Assembly: GCF_051014685.1 (NCBI RefSeq)
Contig: NW_027478928.1
Coordinates: 62,001 to 126,000, forward strand
DNA length: 64,000 nucleotides
From: Ptiloglossa arizonensis
Taxonomy: Eukaryota; Arthropoda; Insecta; Hymenoptera; Colletidae
Direction of reading: 5' to 3'
In this document: positions 50,901-63,871 of the stretch, in pieces
How positions within the stretch are numbered: position 1 is the first letter of the stretch
Layout: every line of letters begins with the position of its first letter
Program-made: the position numbers and the translations under genes
The notes under the pieces: generated by a model
Seen by the model: only the letters and a program-made list of their open reading frames with translations
Told to the model about the DNA's origin: nothing
Database searches by the model: none

Positions 50901-52149
50901 AATTTTCGCAGTTCTGATGCTCGAAACGAATAACTGTAACGGCCTATGGGAGAAGGACGCATACCGTTGTAATCGGGCGAGTTTCTACTTTCAGATGCAA
51001 CAGAAATTTTGCGGATTGGTCAATCCGTTCGCGAGATATGGCAGTTTGGAGGTAAGAAACGCTTGAGAAACTCAAAATTTTCGCAGTTCTGATGCTCCAC
51101 TCGAATAACTAGAATGGCCTAGGGGAAAAGTGCGCATACCATTGTAATCGGGCGAGTTTCTACTTTCAGATGCAACAAAAATTATGCGGATTGGTCAATC
51201 CGTTCGCGAGATATGGCCGTTTGGATGTAAGAAACGCTTGAGAAACTCAAAATTTACGCAGTTCTGATGCTCGAAACGAATAACTAGAACGGCCTAGGGG
51301 ACATGTGCGCATACCGTTGTAATCGGGCGAGGTTCTACTTTCAAATGCAACAAAAATTTTGCGGATTGGTCAATCCGTTCGCGAGATGTGGCAGTTTGGA
51401 ATTAAGAAACGCTTGAGAAACTCAAAATTTTCGCAGTTCTGATGCTCGAAACGAATAACTAGAACGGCCTAGGGGAAAAGTACGCATACCGATGTAATAG
51501 GGCGAGTTTCTACTTTCAGATGCAACAGACATTTTGCGGATTGGTCGATCCGTTCGCGAGATATGGCAGTTTGGAAGTAAGAAACGCTTGAGAAACTCAA
51601 AATTTTCGCAGTTCTGATGCTCGAAACGAATAACTGTAACGGCCTATGGGAGAAGGACGCATACCGTTGTAATCGGGCGAGTTACTACTTTCAGATGCAA
51701 CAGAAATTTTGCGGATTGATCAATCCGTTCGCGAGATATGGCAGTTTGGATATAAGAAACGCTTGAGAAACTCAAAATTTTCGCAGTTCTGATGCTCGAG
51801 ACGAATGACTAGAACGGCCTATGGTAAAAGTGCGCATACCGTTGTAATCGGGCGAGTTTCTACTTTCAGATGCGACAGAAATTATGCGGATTGGTCAATC
51901 CGTTCGCGAGATATGGCCGTTTGGATGTAAGAAACGCTTGAGAAACTCAAAATTTTCGCAGTTCTGATGCTCGAAACGAATAACTAGAACGGCCTAGGGG
52001 AAAAGAGCGCATACCGTTGTAATCGGGCGAGTTTCTACTTTCAGATGCAACAGAAATTATGCGGATTGGTCAATCCGTTCGCGAGATATGGCAGTTTGGA
52101 GGTAAGCAACGCTTGAGAAACTCAAAATTTTCGCAGTTCTGATGCTCGA
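47950..52149 (+). repeat. 24-monomer interval, two 12-monomer units
   Basis: The gagcctttacttcag marker is 4,200 bp from the next one, but the ggaagataacac monomer that normally follows it also occurs midway (48,148 and 50,249, then 52,348). The interval is thus two 12-mers, with the marker monomer lost from the middle one. A one-base insertion at about 48,266 (gagaaaactc) offsets the marker deletion. Confidence 0.75.
49350..49699 (+). repeat. Adjacent pair of ggccgagg monomers, one chimeric
   Basis: Two neighbouring monomers both begin with ggccgaggggaaa and atacagatgtaatag. The first continues with gtcaatcc, agatgtggcag and ggaattaag, which belong to the gacatgtgc monomer type. The second has the normal gtcgatcc and ggaagtaag tail. 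The first is therefore a front/tail hybrid. Confidence 0.75.
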
Positions 52150-53373
52150 AACGAATAACTGGAACGGCCTAGGGGAAAACTACACATACCGTTGTAATCG
52201 GGCGAGCCTTTACTTCAGCTGCAACAGAAATTTTGCGGATTGGTCAATCCGTTCGCGAGATATGGCAGTTTGGAGGTAAGAAACGCTTGAGAAACTCAAA
52301 ATTTTCGCAGTTCTGATGCTCGAAACGAATAACTGGAACGGCCTAGGGGAAGATAACACATACCGTTGTAATCGGGCGAGTTTCTACTTTCAGACGCAAC
52401 AGAAATTTTGCGGATTGGTCGATCCGTTCGCGAGATGTGGCAGTTTGGAAGTAAGAAACGCTTGAGAAACTCAAAATTTCCGCAGTTCTGATGCTCGAAA
52501 CGAATACCTGTAACGGCCTATGGGAGAAGGACGCATACCGTTGTAATCGGGCGAGTTTCTACTTTCAGATGCAACAGAAATTTTGCGGATTGATCAATCC
52601 GTTCGCGAGATATGGCAGTTTGGAGATAAGAAACGCTTGAGAAACTCAAAACTTTCGCAGTTCTGGTGCTCGAAACGAATGACTAGAACGGCCTAGGGGA
52701 GAAGTACGCATACCGTTGTAATCGGGCGAGTTTCTACTTTCAGATGCAACAGAAATTTTGCGGATTGGTCAATCCGTTCGCGAGATATGGCAGTTTGGAG
52801 GTAAGAAACGCTTGAGAAACTCAAAATTTTCGCAGTTCTGATGCTCCACACGAATAACTAGAACGGCCTAGGGGAAAAGTGCGCATACCGTTGTAATCGG
52901 GCGAGTTTCTACTTTCAGATGCAACAAAAATTATGCGGATTGGTCAATCCGTTCGCGAGATATGGCCGTTTGGATGTAAGAAACGCTTGAGAAACTCAAA
53001 ATTTTCGCAGTTCTGATGCTCGAAACGAATAACTAGAACGGCCTAGGGGAAAAGAGCGCATACCGTTGTAATCGGGCGAGTTTCTACTTTCAGATGCAAC
53101 AGAAATTATGCGGATTGGTCAATCCGTTCGCGAGATATGGCAGTTTGGAGGTAAGAAACGCTTGAGAAACTCAAAATTTTCGCAGTTCTGATGCTCGAAA
53201 CGAATAACTAGAACGGCCTAGGGGAAAAGAGCGCATACCGTTGTAATCGGGCGAGTTTCTACTTTCAGATGCAACAGAAATTTTGCGGATTGGTCGATCC
53301 GTTCGCGAGATGTGGCAGTTTGGAAGTAAGAAACGCTTGAGAAACTCAAAATTTTCGCATTTCTGATGCTCGA

Positions 53374-54248
53374 AACGAATAACTAGAACGGCCTAGGGGA
53401 CATGTGCGCATACCGTTGTAATCGGGCGAGGTTCTACTTTCAAAGGCAACAAAAATTTTGCGGATTGGTCAATCCGTTCGCGAGATGTGGCAGTTTGGAA
53501 TTAAGAAACGCTTGAGAAACTCAAAATTTTCGCAGTTCTGATGCTCGAAACGAATAACTAGAACGGCCGAGGGGAAAAGTACGCATACAGATGTAATAGG
53601 GCGAGTTTCTACTTTCAGATGCAACAGACATTTTGCGGATTGGTCGATCCGTTCGCGAGATATGGCAGTTTGGAAGTAAGAAACGCTTGAGAAACTCAAA
53701 ATTTTCGCAGTTCTGATGCTCGAAACGAATAACTGTAACGGCCTATGGGAGAAGGACGCATACCGTTGTAATCGGGCGAGTTTCTACTTTCAGATGCAAC
53801 AGAAATTTTGCGGATTGATCAATCCGTTCGCGAGATATGGCAGTTTGGATATAAGAAACGCTTGAGAAACTCAAAATTTTCGCAGTTCTGATGCTCGAAA
53901 CGAATGACTAGAACGGCCTATGGTAAAAGTGCGCATACCGTTGTAATCGGGCGAGTTTCTACTTTCAGATGCGACAGAAATTATGCGGATTGGTCAATCC
54001 GTTCGCGAGATATGGCCGTTTGGATGTAAGAAACGCTTGAGAAACTCAAAATTTTCGCAGTTCTGATGCTCGAAACGAAAAACTAGAACGGCCTAGGGGA
54101 AAAGAGCGCATACCGTTGTAATCGGGCGAGTTTCTACTTTCAGATGCAACAGAAATTTTGCGGATTGGTCGATCCGTTCGCGAGATGTGGCAGTTTGGAA
54201 GTAAGAAACGCTTGAGAAACTCAAAATTTTCGCATTTCTGATGCTCGA
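53374..54248 (+). repeat. 5-monomer HOR copy (gacatgtgc to gacatgtgc)
   Basis: Order: ggggacatgtgc with caaaggcaac; ggccgagg; tgtaacgg-ctatggg; ctatggt-gcgacag; aaaagagcgc with gcatttctg and cgaaaaactag. The order restarts at 54,249. Confidence 0.8.
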
Positions 54249-55298
54249 AACGAATAACTAGAACGGCCTAGGGGACATGTGCGCATACCGTTGTAATCGG
54301 GCGAGGTTCTACTTTCAAAGGCAACAAAAATTTTGCGGATTGGTCAATCCGTTCGCGAGATGTGGCAGTTTGGAATTAAGAAACGCTTGAGAAACTCAAA
54401 ATTTTCGCAGTTCTGATGCTCGAAACGAATAACTAGAACGGCCTAGGGGACATGTGCGCATACCGTTGTAATCGGGCGAGGTTCTACTTTCAAATGCAAC
54501 AAAAATTTTGCGGATTGGTCAATCCGTTCGCGAGATGTGGCAGTTTGGAATTAAGAAACGCTTGAGGAACTCAAAATTTTCGCAGTTCTGATGCTCGAAA
54601 CGAATAACTAGAACGGCCGAGGGGAAAAGTACGCATACAGATGTAATAGGGCGAGTTTCTACTTTCAGATGCAACAGACATTTTGCGGATTGGTCGATCC
54701 GTTCGCGAGATATGGCAGTTTGGAAGTAAGAAACGCTTGAGAAACTCAAAATTTTCGCAGTTCTGATGCTCGAAACGAATAACTGTAACGGCCTATGGGA
54801 GAAGGACGCATACCGTTGTAATCGGGCGAGTTTCTACTTTCAGATGCAACAGAAATTTTGCGGATTGATCAATCCGTTCGCGAGATATGGCAGTTTGGAT
54901 ATAAGAAACGCTTGAGAAACTCAAAATTTTCGCAGTTCTGATGCTCGAAACGAATGACTAGAACGGCCTATGGTAAAAGTGCGCATACCGTTGTAATCGG
55001 GCGAGTTTCTACTTTCAGATGCGACAGAAATTATGCGGATTGGTCAATCCGTTCGCGAGATATGGCCGTTTGGATGTAAGAAACGCTTGAGAAACTCAAA
55101 ATTTTCGCAGTTCTGATGCTCGAAACGAAAAACTAGAACGGCCTAGGGGAAAACTACACATACCGTTGTAATCGGGCGAGTTTCTACTTTCAGACGCAAC
55201 AGAAATTTTGCGGATTGGTCGATCCGTTCGCGAGATGTGGCAGTTTGGAAGTAAGAAACGCTTGAGAAACTCAAAATTTTCGCATTTCTGATGCTCGA
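54249..55298 (+). repeat. 6-monomer version of the same HOR, one monomer duplicated
   Basis: The same order, but the ggggacatgtgc monomer is present twice in a row (54,249 with caaaggcaac and 54,424 with caaatgcaac). That turns the 5-mer into a 6-mer of 1,050 bp. The order restarts again at 55,299. Confidence 0.8.
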
Positions 55299-58200
55299 AA
55301 CGAATAACTAGAACGGCCTAGGGGACATGTGCGCATACCGTTGTAATCGGGCGAGGTTCTACTTTCAAAGGCAACAAAAATTTTGCGGATTGGTCAATCC
55401 GTTCGCGAGATGTGGCAGTTTGGAATTAAGAAACGCTTGAGAAACTCAAAATTTTCGCAGTTCTGATGCTCGAAACGAATAACTAGAACGGCCTAGGGGA
55501 AAAGTACGCATACCGATGTAATAGGGCGAGTATCTACTTTCAGATGCAACAGAAATTTTGCGGATTGATCAATCCGTTCGCGAGATATGGCAGTTTGGAG
55601 ATAAGAAACGCTTGAGAAACTCAAAATTTTCGCAGTTCTGGTGCTCGAAACGAATGACTAGAACGGCCTAGGGGAGAAGTACGCATACCGTTGTAATCGG
55701 GCGAGTTTCTACTTTCAGATGCAACAGAAATTTTGCGGATTGGTCAATCCGTTCGCGAGATATGGCAGTTTGGATGTAAGAAACGCTTGAGAAACTCAAA
55801 ATTTTCGCAGTTCTGATGCTCGAAACGAATAACTGGAACGGCCTAGGGGAAAACTACACATACCGTTGTAATCGGGCGAGTTTCTACTTTCAGATGCAAC
55901 AGAAATTTTGCGGATTGGTCGATCCGTTCGCGAGATGTGGCAGTTTGGAATTAAGAAATGCTTGAGAAACTCAAAATTTTCGCAGTTCTGATGCTCGAAA
56001 CGAATAACTAGAGCGGCCTAGGGGAAAAGTGCGCATACCGTTGTAATCGGGCGAGTTTCTACTTTCAGATGCAACAGAAATTTTGCGGATTGATCAATCC
56101 GTTCGCGAGATATGGCAGTTTGGATATAAGAAACGCTTGAGAAACTCAAAATTTTCGCAGTTCTGATGCTCGAAACGAATGAGTAGAACGACCTAGGGGA
56201 GAAGTACGCAGACCGTTGCAATCGGGCGAGTTTCTACTTTCAGATGCGACAGAAATTTTGCGGATTGGTCAATCCGTTCCCGAGATATGGCAGTTTGGAG
56301 GTAAGAAACGCTTGAGAAACTCAAAATTTTCGCAGTTCTGATGCTCGACACGAATAACTAGAACGGCCTAGGGGCAAAGTGCGCATACCGTTGTAATCGG
56401 GCGAGTTTCTACTTTCAGACGCAACAGAAATTTTGCGGATTGGTCGACCCGTTCGCGAGATGTGGCAGTTTGGAAGTAAGAAACGCTTGAGAAACTCAAA
56501 ATTTTCGCATTTCTGATGCTCGAAACGAATAACTAGAACGGCCTAGGGGACATGTGCGCATACCGTTGTAATCGGGCGAGGTTCTACTTTCAAATGCAAC
56601 AAAAATTTTGCGGATTGGTCAACCCGTTCGCGAGATGTGGCAGTTTGGAATTAAGAAACGCTTGAGAAACTCAAAATTTTCGCAGTTCTGATGCTCGAAA
56701 CGAATAACTAGAACGGCCTAGGGGAAAAGTACGCATACCGATGTAATAGGGCGAGTATCTACTTTCAGATGCAACAGAAATTTTGCGGATTGATCAATCC
56801 GTTCGCGAGATATGGCAGTTTGGAGATAAGAAACGCTTGAGAAACTCAAAATTTTCGCAGTTCTGGTGCTCGAAACGAATGACTAGAACGGCCTAGGGGA
56901 GAAGTACGCATACCGTTGTAATCGGGCGAGTTTCTACTTTCAGATGCAACAGAAATTTTGCGGATTGGTCAATCCGTTCGCGAGATATGGCAGTTTGGAT
57001 GTATGAAACGCTTGAGAAACTGAAAATTTTCGCAGTTCTGATGCTCCACACGAATAACTAGAACGGCCTATGGTAAAAGTGCGCATACCGTTGTAATCGG
57101 GCGAGTTTCTACTTTCAGATGCGACAGAAATTATGCGGATTGGTCAATCCGTTCGCGAGATATGGCCGTTTGGATGTAAGAAACGCTTGAGAAACTCAAA
57201 ATTTTCGCAGTTCTGATGCTCGAAACGAATAACTAGAACGGCCTAGGGTAAAAGAGCGCATACCGTTGTAATCGGGCGAGTTTCTACTTTCAGATGCGAC
57301 AGAAATTATGCGGATTGGTCAATCCGTTCGCGAGATATGGCCGTTTGGATGTAAGCAACGCTTGAGAAACTCAAAATTTTCGCAGTTCTGATGCTCGAAA
57401 CGAATAACTAGAACGGCCTAGGGTAAAAGAGCGCATACCGTTGTAATCGGGCGAGTTTCTACTTTCAGATGCAACAGAAATTATGCGGATTGGTCAATCC
57501 GTTCGCGAGATATGGCAGTTTGGAGGTAAGAAACGCTTGAGAAACTCAAAATTTTCGCAGTTCTGATGCTCGAAACGAATGACTGGAACGGCCTAGGGGA
57601 AAACTACACATACCGTTGTAATCGGGCGAGTTTCTACTTTCAGATGCAACAGAAATTTTGCGGATTGGTCAATCCGTTCGCGAGATATGGCAGTTTGGAG
57701 GTAAGAAACGCTTGAGAAACTCAAAATTTTCGCAGTTCTGATGCTCCACACGAATAACTAGAACGGCCTAGGGGAAAAGTACGCATACCGATGTAATAGG
57801 GCGAGTTTCTACTTTCAGATGCAACAGACATTTTGCGGATTGGTCGATCCGTTCGCGAGATATGGCAGTTTGGAAGTAAGAAACGCTTGAGAAACTCAAA
57901 ATTTTCGCAGTTCTGATGCTCGAAACGAATAACTGTAACGGCCTATGGGAGAAGGACGCATACCGTTGTAATCGGGCGAGTTTCTACTTTCAGATGCAAC
58001 AGAAATTTTGCGGATTGATCAATCCGTTCGCGAGATATGGCAGTTTGGAGATAAGAAACGCTTGAGAAACTCAAAATTTTCGCAGTTCTGGTGCTCGAAA
58101 CGAATGACTAGAACGGCCTAGGGGAGAAGTACGCATACCGTTGTAATCGGGCGAGTTTCTACATTCAGATGCGACAGAAATTATGCGGATTGGTCCATCC

Positions 58201-58797
58201 GTTCGCGAGATATGGCCGTTTGGATGTAAGAAACGCTTGAGAAACTCAAAATTTTCGCAGTTCTGATGCTCGAAACGAATAACTAGAACGGCCTAGGGGA
58301 AAAGAGCGCATACCGTTGTAATCGGGCGAGTTTCTACTTTCAGATGCAACAGAAATTATGCGGATTGGTCAATCCGTTCGCGAGATATGGCAGTTTGGAG
58401 GTAAGAAACGCTTGAGAAACTCAAAATTTTCGCAGTTCTGATGCTCGAAACGAATAACTGGAACGGCCTAGGGGAAAACTACACATACCGTTGTAATCGG
58501 GCGAGCCTTTACTTCAGCTGCAACAGAAATTTTGCGGATTGGTCAATCCGTTCGCGAGATATGGCAGTTTGGAGGTAAGAAACGCTTGAGAAACTCAAAA
58601 TTTTCGCAGTTCTGATGCTCGAAACGAATAACTGGAACGGCCTAGGGGAAGATAACACATACCGTTGTAATCGGGCGAGTTTCTACTTTCAGACGCAACA
58701 GAAATTTTGCGGATTGGTCGATCCGTTCGCGAGATGTGGCAGTTTGGAAGTAAGAAACGCTTGAGAAACTCAAAATTTCCGCAGTTCTGATGCTCGA

Positions 58798-59672
58798 CAC
58801 GAATAACTATAACGGCCTAGGGGCAAAGTGCGCATACCGTTGTAATCGAGCGAGTTTCTGCTTTCAGACGCAACAGACATTTTGCGGATTGGTCGATCCG
58901 TTCGCGAGATGTGGCAGTTTGGAAGTAAGAAACGCTTGAGAAACTCAAAATTTTCGCAGTTCTGATGCTCGAAACGAATAACTAGAACGGCCTAGGGGAA
59001 AACTACACCTACCGTTGTAATCGGGCGAGTTTCTACTTTCAGATGCAACCGAAATTTTGCGGATTGGTCAATCCCTTCGCGAGATATAGCAGTTTGGAAG
59101 TATGAAACGCTTGAGGAACTCAAAATTTTCGAAGTTCTGATGCTCGAAACGAATAACTAGAACGGCCTAGGGGAAAAGTACGCATACCGATGTAATAGGG
59201 CGAGTATCTACTTTCAGATGCAACAGACATTTTGCGGATTGGTCGATCCGTTCGCGAGATATGGCAGTTTGGAAGTAAGAAACGCTTGAGAAACTCAAAA
59301 TTTTCGCAGTTCTGATGCTCGAAACGAATAACTGTAACGGCCTATGGGAGAAGGACGCATACCGTTGTAATCGGGCGAGTTTCTACTTTCAGATGCAACA
59401 GAAATTTTGCGGATTGATCAATCCGTTCGCGAGATATGGCAGTTTGGAGATAAGAAACGCTTGAGAAACTCAAAATTTTCGCAGTTCTGGTGCTCGAAAC
59501 GAATGACTAGAACGGCCTAGGGGAGAAGTACGCATACCGTTGTAATCGGGCGAGTTTCTACTTTCAGATGCAACAGAAATTTTGCGGATTGGTCAATCCG
59601 TTCGCGAGATATGTCAGTTTGGAGGAAAGAAACGCTTGAGAAACTCAAAATTTTCGCAGTTCTGATGCTCCA
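58798..59672 (+). repeat. 5-monomer tandem duplication, copy 1 (875 bp)
   Basis: Markers aatcgagcgag, gcaaccgaaat (59,045), gtatgaaacg and agatatgtcag (59,608) all recur 875 bp later. The front of the first monomer differs from its partner, so the edge is near 58,840. Confidence 0.85.
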
Positions 59673-60547
59673 CACGAATAACTAGAACGGCCTAGGGGAA
59701 AAGTGCGCATACCGTTGTAATCGAGCGAGTTTCTGCTTTCAGACGCAACAGACATTTTGCGGATTGGTCGATCCGTTCGCGAGATGTGGCAGTTTGGAAG
59801 TAAGAAACGCTTGAGAAACTCAAAATTTTCGCAGTTCTGATGCTCGAAACGAATAACTAGAACGGCCTAGGGGAAAACTACACCTACCGTTGTAATCGGG
59901 CGAGTTTCTACTTTCAGATGCAACCGAAATTTTGCGGATTGGTCAATCCCTTCGCGAGATATAGCAGTTTGGAAGTATGAAACGCTTGAGGAACTCAAAA
60001 TTTTCGAAGTTCTGATGCTCGAAACGAATAACTAGAACGGCCTAGGGGAAAAGTACGCATACCGATGTAATAGGGCGAGTATCTACTTTCAGATGCAACA
60101 GACATTTTGCGGATTGGTCGATCCGTTCGCGAGATATGGCAGTTTGGAAGTAAGAAACGCTTGAGAAACTCAAAATTTTCGCAGTTCTGATGCTCGAAAC
60201 GAATAACTGTAACGGCCTATGGGAGAAGGACGCATACCGTTGTAATCGGGCGAGTTTCTACTTTCAGATGCAACAGAAATTTTGCGGATTGATCAATCCG
60301 TTCGCGAGATATGGCAGTTTGGAGATAAGAAACGCTTGAGAAACTCAAAATTTTCGCAGTTCTGGTGCTCGAAACGAATGACTAGAACGGCCTAGGGGAG
60401 AAGTACGCATACCGTTGTAATCGGGCGAGTTTCTACTTTCAGATGCAACAGAAATTTTGCGGATTGGTCAATCCGTTCGCGAGATATGTCAGTTTGGAGG
60501 TAAGAAACGCTTGAGAAACTCAAAATTTTCGCAGTTCTGATGCTCCA
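59673..60547 (+). repeat. 5-monomer tandem duplication, copy 2 (875 bp)
   Basis: Repeats the preceding block at +875 bp. Its first monomer joins a ccacacg/aaaagtgcgc front to an aatcgagcgag tail, giving a chimeric junction. Later differences are single bases (ggaggaaag in copy 1, ggaggtaag here). Confidence 0.85.
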
Positions 60548-61422
60548 CACGAATAACTAGAACGGCCTAGTGGAAAAGTGCGCATACCGTTGTAATCGGG
60601 CGAGTTTCTACTTTCAGATGCAACAAAAATTATGCGGATTGGTCAATCCGTTCGCGAGATATGGCCGTTCGGATGTAAGAAACGCTTGAGAAACTCAAAA
60701 TTTTCGCAGTTCTGATGCTCGAAACGAATAACTAGAACGGCCTAGGGGACATGTGCGCATACCGTTGTAATCGGGCGAGGTTCTACTTTCAAATGCAACA
60801 AAAATTTTGCGGATTGGTCAATCCGTTCGCGAGATATGGCAGTTTGGAAGTAAGAAACGCTTGAGAAACTCAAAATTTTCGCAGATCTGATGCTCGAAAC
60901 GAATAACTGTAACGGCCTATGGGAGAAGGACGCATACCGTTGTAATCGGGCGAGTTTCTACTTTCAGATGCAACAGAAATTTTGCGGATTGATCAATCCG
61001 TTCGCGAGATATGGCAGTTTGGATATAAGAAACGCTTGAGAAACTCAAAATTTTCGCAGTTCTGATGCTCGAAACGAATGACTAGAACGGCCTATGGTAA
61101 AAGTGCGCATACCGTTGTAATCGGGCGAGTTTCTACTTTCAGATGCGACAGAAATTATGCGGATTGGTCAATCCGTTCGCGAGATATGGCCGTTTGGATG
61201 TAAGAAACGCTTGAGAAACTCAAAATTTTCGCAGTTCTGATGCTCCACACGAATAACTAGAACGGCCTAGGGGAAAAGAGCGCATACCGTTGTAATCGGG
61301 CGAGTTTCTACTTTCAGATGCAACAGAAATTATGCGGATTGGTCAATCCGTTCGCGAGATATGGCAGTTTGGAGGTAAGAAACGCTTGGGAAACTCAAAA
61401 TTTTCGCAGTTCTGATGCTCGA

Positions 61423-63871
61423 AACGAATAACTGGAACGGCCTAGGGGAAAACTACACATACCGTTGTAATCGGGCGAGCCTTTACTTCAGCTGCAACAG
61501 AAATTTTGCGGATTGGTCAATCCGTTCGCGAGATATGGCAGTTTGGAGGTAAGAAACGCTTGAGAAACTCAAAATTTTCGCAGTTCTGATGCTCGAAACG
61601 AATAACTGGAACGGCCTAGGGGAAGATAACACATACCGTTGTAATCGGGCGAGTTTCTACTTTCAGACGCAACAGAAATTTTGCGGATTGGTCGATCCGT
61701 TCGCGAGATGTGGCAGTTTGGAAGTAAGAAACGCTTGAGAAACTCAAAATTTCCGCAGTTCTGATGCTCGACACGAATAACTATAACGGCCTAGGGGCAA
61801 AGTGCGCATACCGTTGTAATCGAGCGAGTTTCTGCTTTCAGACGCAACAGACATTTTGCGGATTGGTCGATCCGTTCGCGAGATATGGCAGTTTGGAAGT
61901 AAGAAACGCTTGAGAAACTCAAAATTTTCGCAGTTCTGATGCTCGAAACGAATAACTGTAACGGCCTATGGGAGAAGGACGCATACCGTTGTAATCGGGC
62001 GAGTTTCTACTTTCAGATGCAACAGAAATTTTGCGGATTGATCAATCCGTTCGCGAGATATGGCAGTTTGGAGATAAGAAACGCTTGAGAAACTCAAAAT
62101 TTTCGCAGTTCTGGTGCTCGAAACGAATGACTAGAACGGCCTAGGGGAGAAGTACGCATACCGTTGTAATCGGGCGAGTTTCTACTTTCAGATGCAACAG
62201 AAATTTTGCGGATTGGTCAATCCGTTCGCGAGATATGTCAGTTTGGAGGTAAGAAACGCTTGAGAAACTCAAAATTTTCGCAGTTCTGATGCTCCACACG
62301 AATAACTAGAACGGCCTAGGGGAAAAGTGCGCATACCGTTGTAATCGGGCGAGTTTCTACTTTCAGATGCAATAAAAATTATGCGGATTGGTCAATCCGT
62401 TCGCGAGATATGGCCGTTTGGATGTAAGAAACGCTTGAGAAACTCAAAATTTTCGCAGTTCTGATGCTCGAAACGAATAACTAGATCGGCCTAGGGGACA
62501 TGTGCGCATACCGTTGTAATCGGGCGAGGTTCTACTTTCAAATGCAACAAAAATTTTGCGGATTGGTCAATCCGTTCGCGAGATGTGGCAGTTTGGAATT
62601 AAGAAACGCTTGAGAAACTCAAAATTTTCGCAGTTCTGATGCTCGAAACGAATAACTAGAACGGCCTAGGGGAAAAGTACGCATACCGATGTAATAGGGC
62701 GAGTTTCTACTTTCAGATGCAACAGACATTTTGCGGATTGGTCGATCCGTTCGCGAGATATGGCAGTTTGGAAGTAAGAAACGCTTGAGAAACTCAAAAT
62801 TTTCGCAGTTCTGATGCTCGAAACGAATAACTGTAACGGCCTATGGGAGAAGGACGCATACCGTTGTAATCGGGCGAGTTTCTACTTTCAGATGCAACAG
62901 AAATTTTGCGGATTGATCAATCCGTTCGCGAGATATGGCAGTTTGGATATAAGAAACGCTTGAGAAACTCAAAATTTTCGCAGTTCTGATGCTCGAAACG
63001 AATGACTAGAACGGCCTAGGGGAGAAGTACGCACACCGTTGCAATCGGGCGAGTTTCTACTTTCAGATGCGACAGAAATTTTGCGGATTGGTAAATCCGT
63101 TCCCGAGATATGGCAGTTTGGAGGTAAGAAACGCTTGAGAAACTCAAAATTTTCGCAGTTCTGATGCTCGACACGAATAACTAGAACGGCCTCGGGGCAA
63201 AGTGCGCATACCGTTGTAATCGGGCGAGCTTCTACTTTCAGACGCAACAGAAATTTTGCGGATTGGTCGATCCGTTCGCGAGATGTGGCAGTTTGGAAGT
63301 AAGAAACGCTTGAGAAACTCAAAATTTTCGCAGTTCTGATGCTCGAAACGAATAACTAGAACGGCCTAGGGGAAAACTACACCTACCGTTGTAATCGGGC
63401 GAGTTTCTACTTTCAGATGCAACAGACATTTTGCGGATTGGTCAATCCGTTCGCGAGATATGGCAGTTTGGAGGTAAGAAACGCTTGAGAAACTCAAAAT
63501 TTTCGCAGTTCTGATGCTCCACACGAATAACTAGAACGGCCTAGGGGAAAAGTGCGCATACCGTTGTAATCGGGCGAGTTTCTACTTTCAGATGCAACAA
63601 AAATTATGCGGATTGGTCAATCCGTTCGCGAGATATGGCCGTTTGGAATTAAGAAACGCTTGAGAAACTCAAAATTTTCGCAGGTCTGATGCTCCAAACG
63701 AATAACTAGAACGGCCTAGGGGAAAAGTACGCATACCGATGTAATAGGGCGAGTTTCTACTTTCAGATGCAACAGACATTTTGCGGATTGGTCGATCCGT
63801 TCGCGAGATATGGCAGTTTGGAAGTAAGAAACGCTTGAGAAACTCAAAATTTTCGCAGTTCTGATGCTCGA
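61423..63871 (+). repeat. Last zone D HOR, open to the right
   Basis: Begins with the final gagcctttacttcag monomer (variant at 61,477). It continues with ggaagataacac, gcaaagtgcgc, tgtaacgg, ccacacg, gacatgtgc and gatgtaatag monomers. The window ends before another marker appears, so the period cannot be read. Confidence 0.7.

Larger units (their letters stand above)
52150..58448 (+). repeat. 36-monomer interval with scrambled zone D units
   Basis: The longest gap between gagcctttacttcag markers, 6,299 bp (36 monomers minus one base). It contains a 5-mer/6-mer repeat (53,374-55,298), a run of cctagggtaaaag monomers (57,224-57,573), and a shuffled set of the zone D variants. No gene is visible. 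Confidence 0.7.
58449..61422 (+). repeat. 17-monomer interval, zone D
   Basis: Marker spacing is 2,974 bp (17 monomers minus one base). The first monomers (58,449-58,900) recur at 61,423-61,885, after which the two diverge. A 5-monomer tandem duplication lies inside. The block 58,973-59,600 also resembles 48,478-49,100 (gcaaccgaaat, gtatgaaacg, gaggaactc). Confidence 0.75.
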
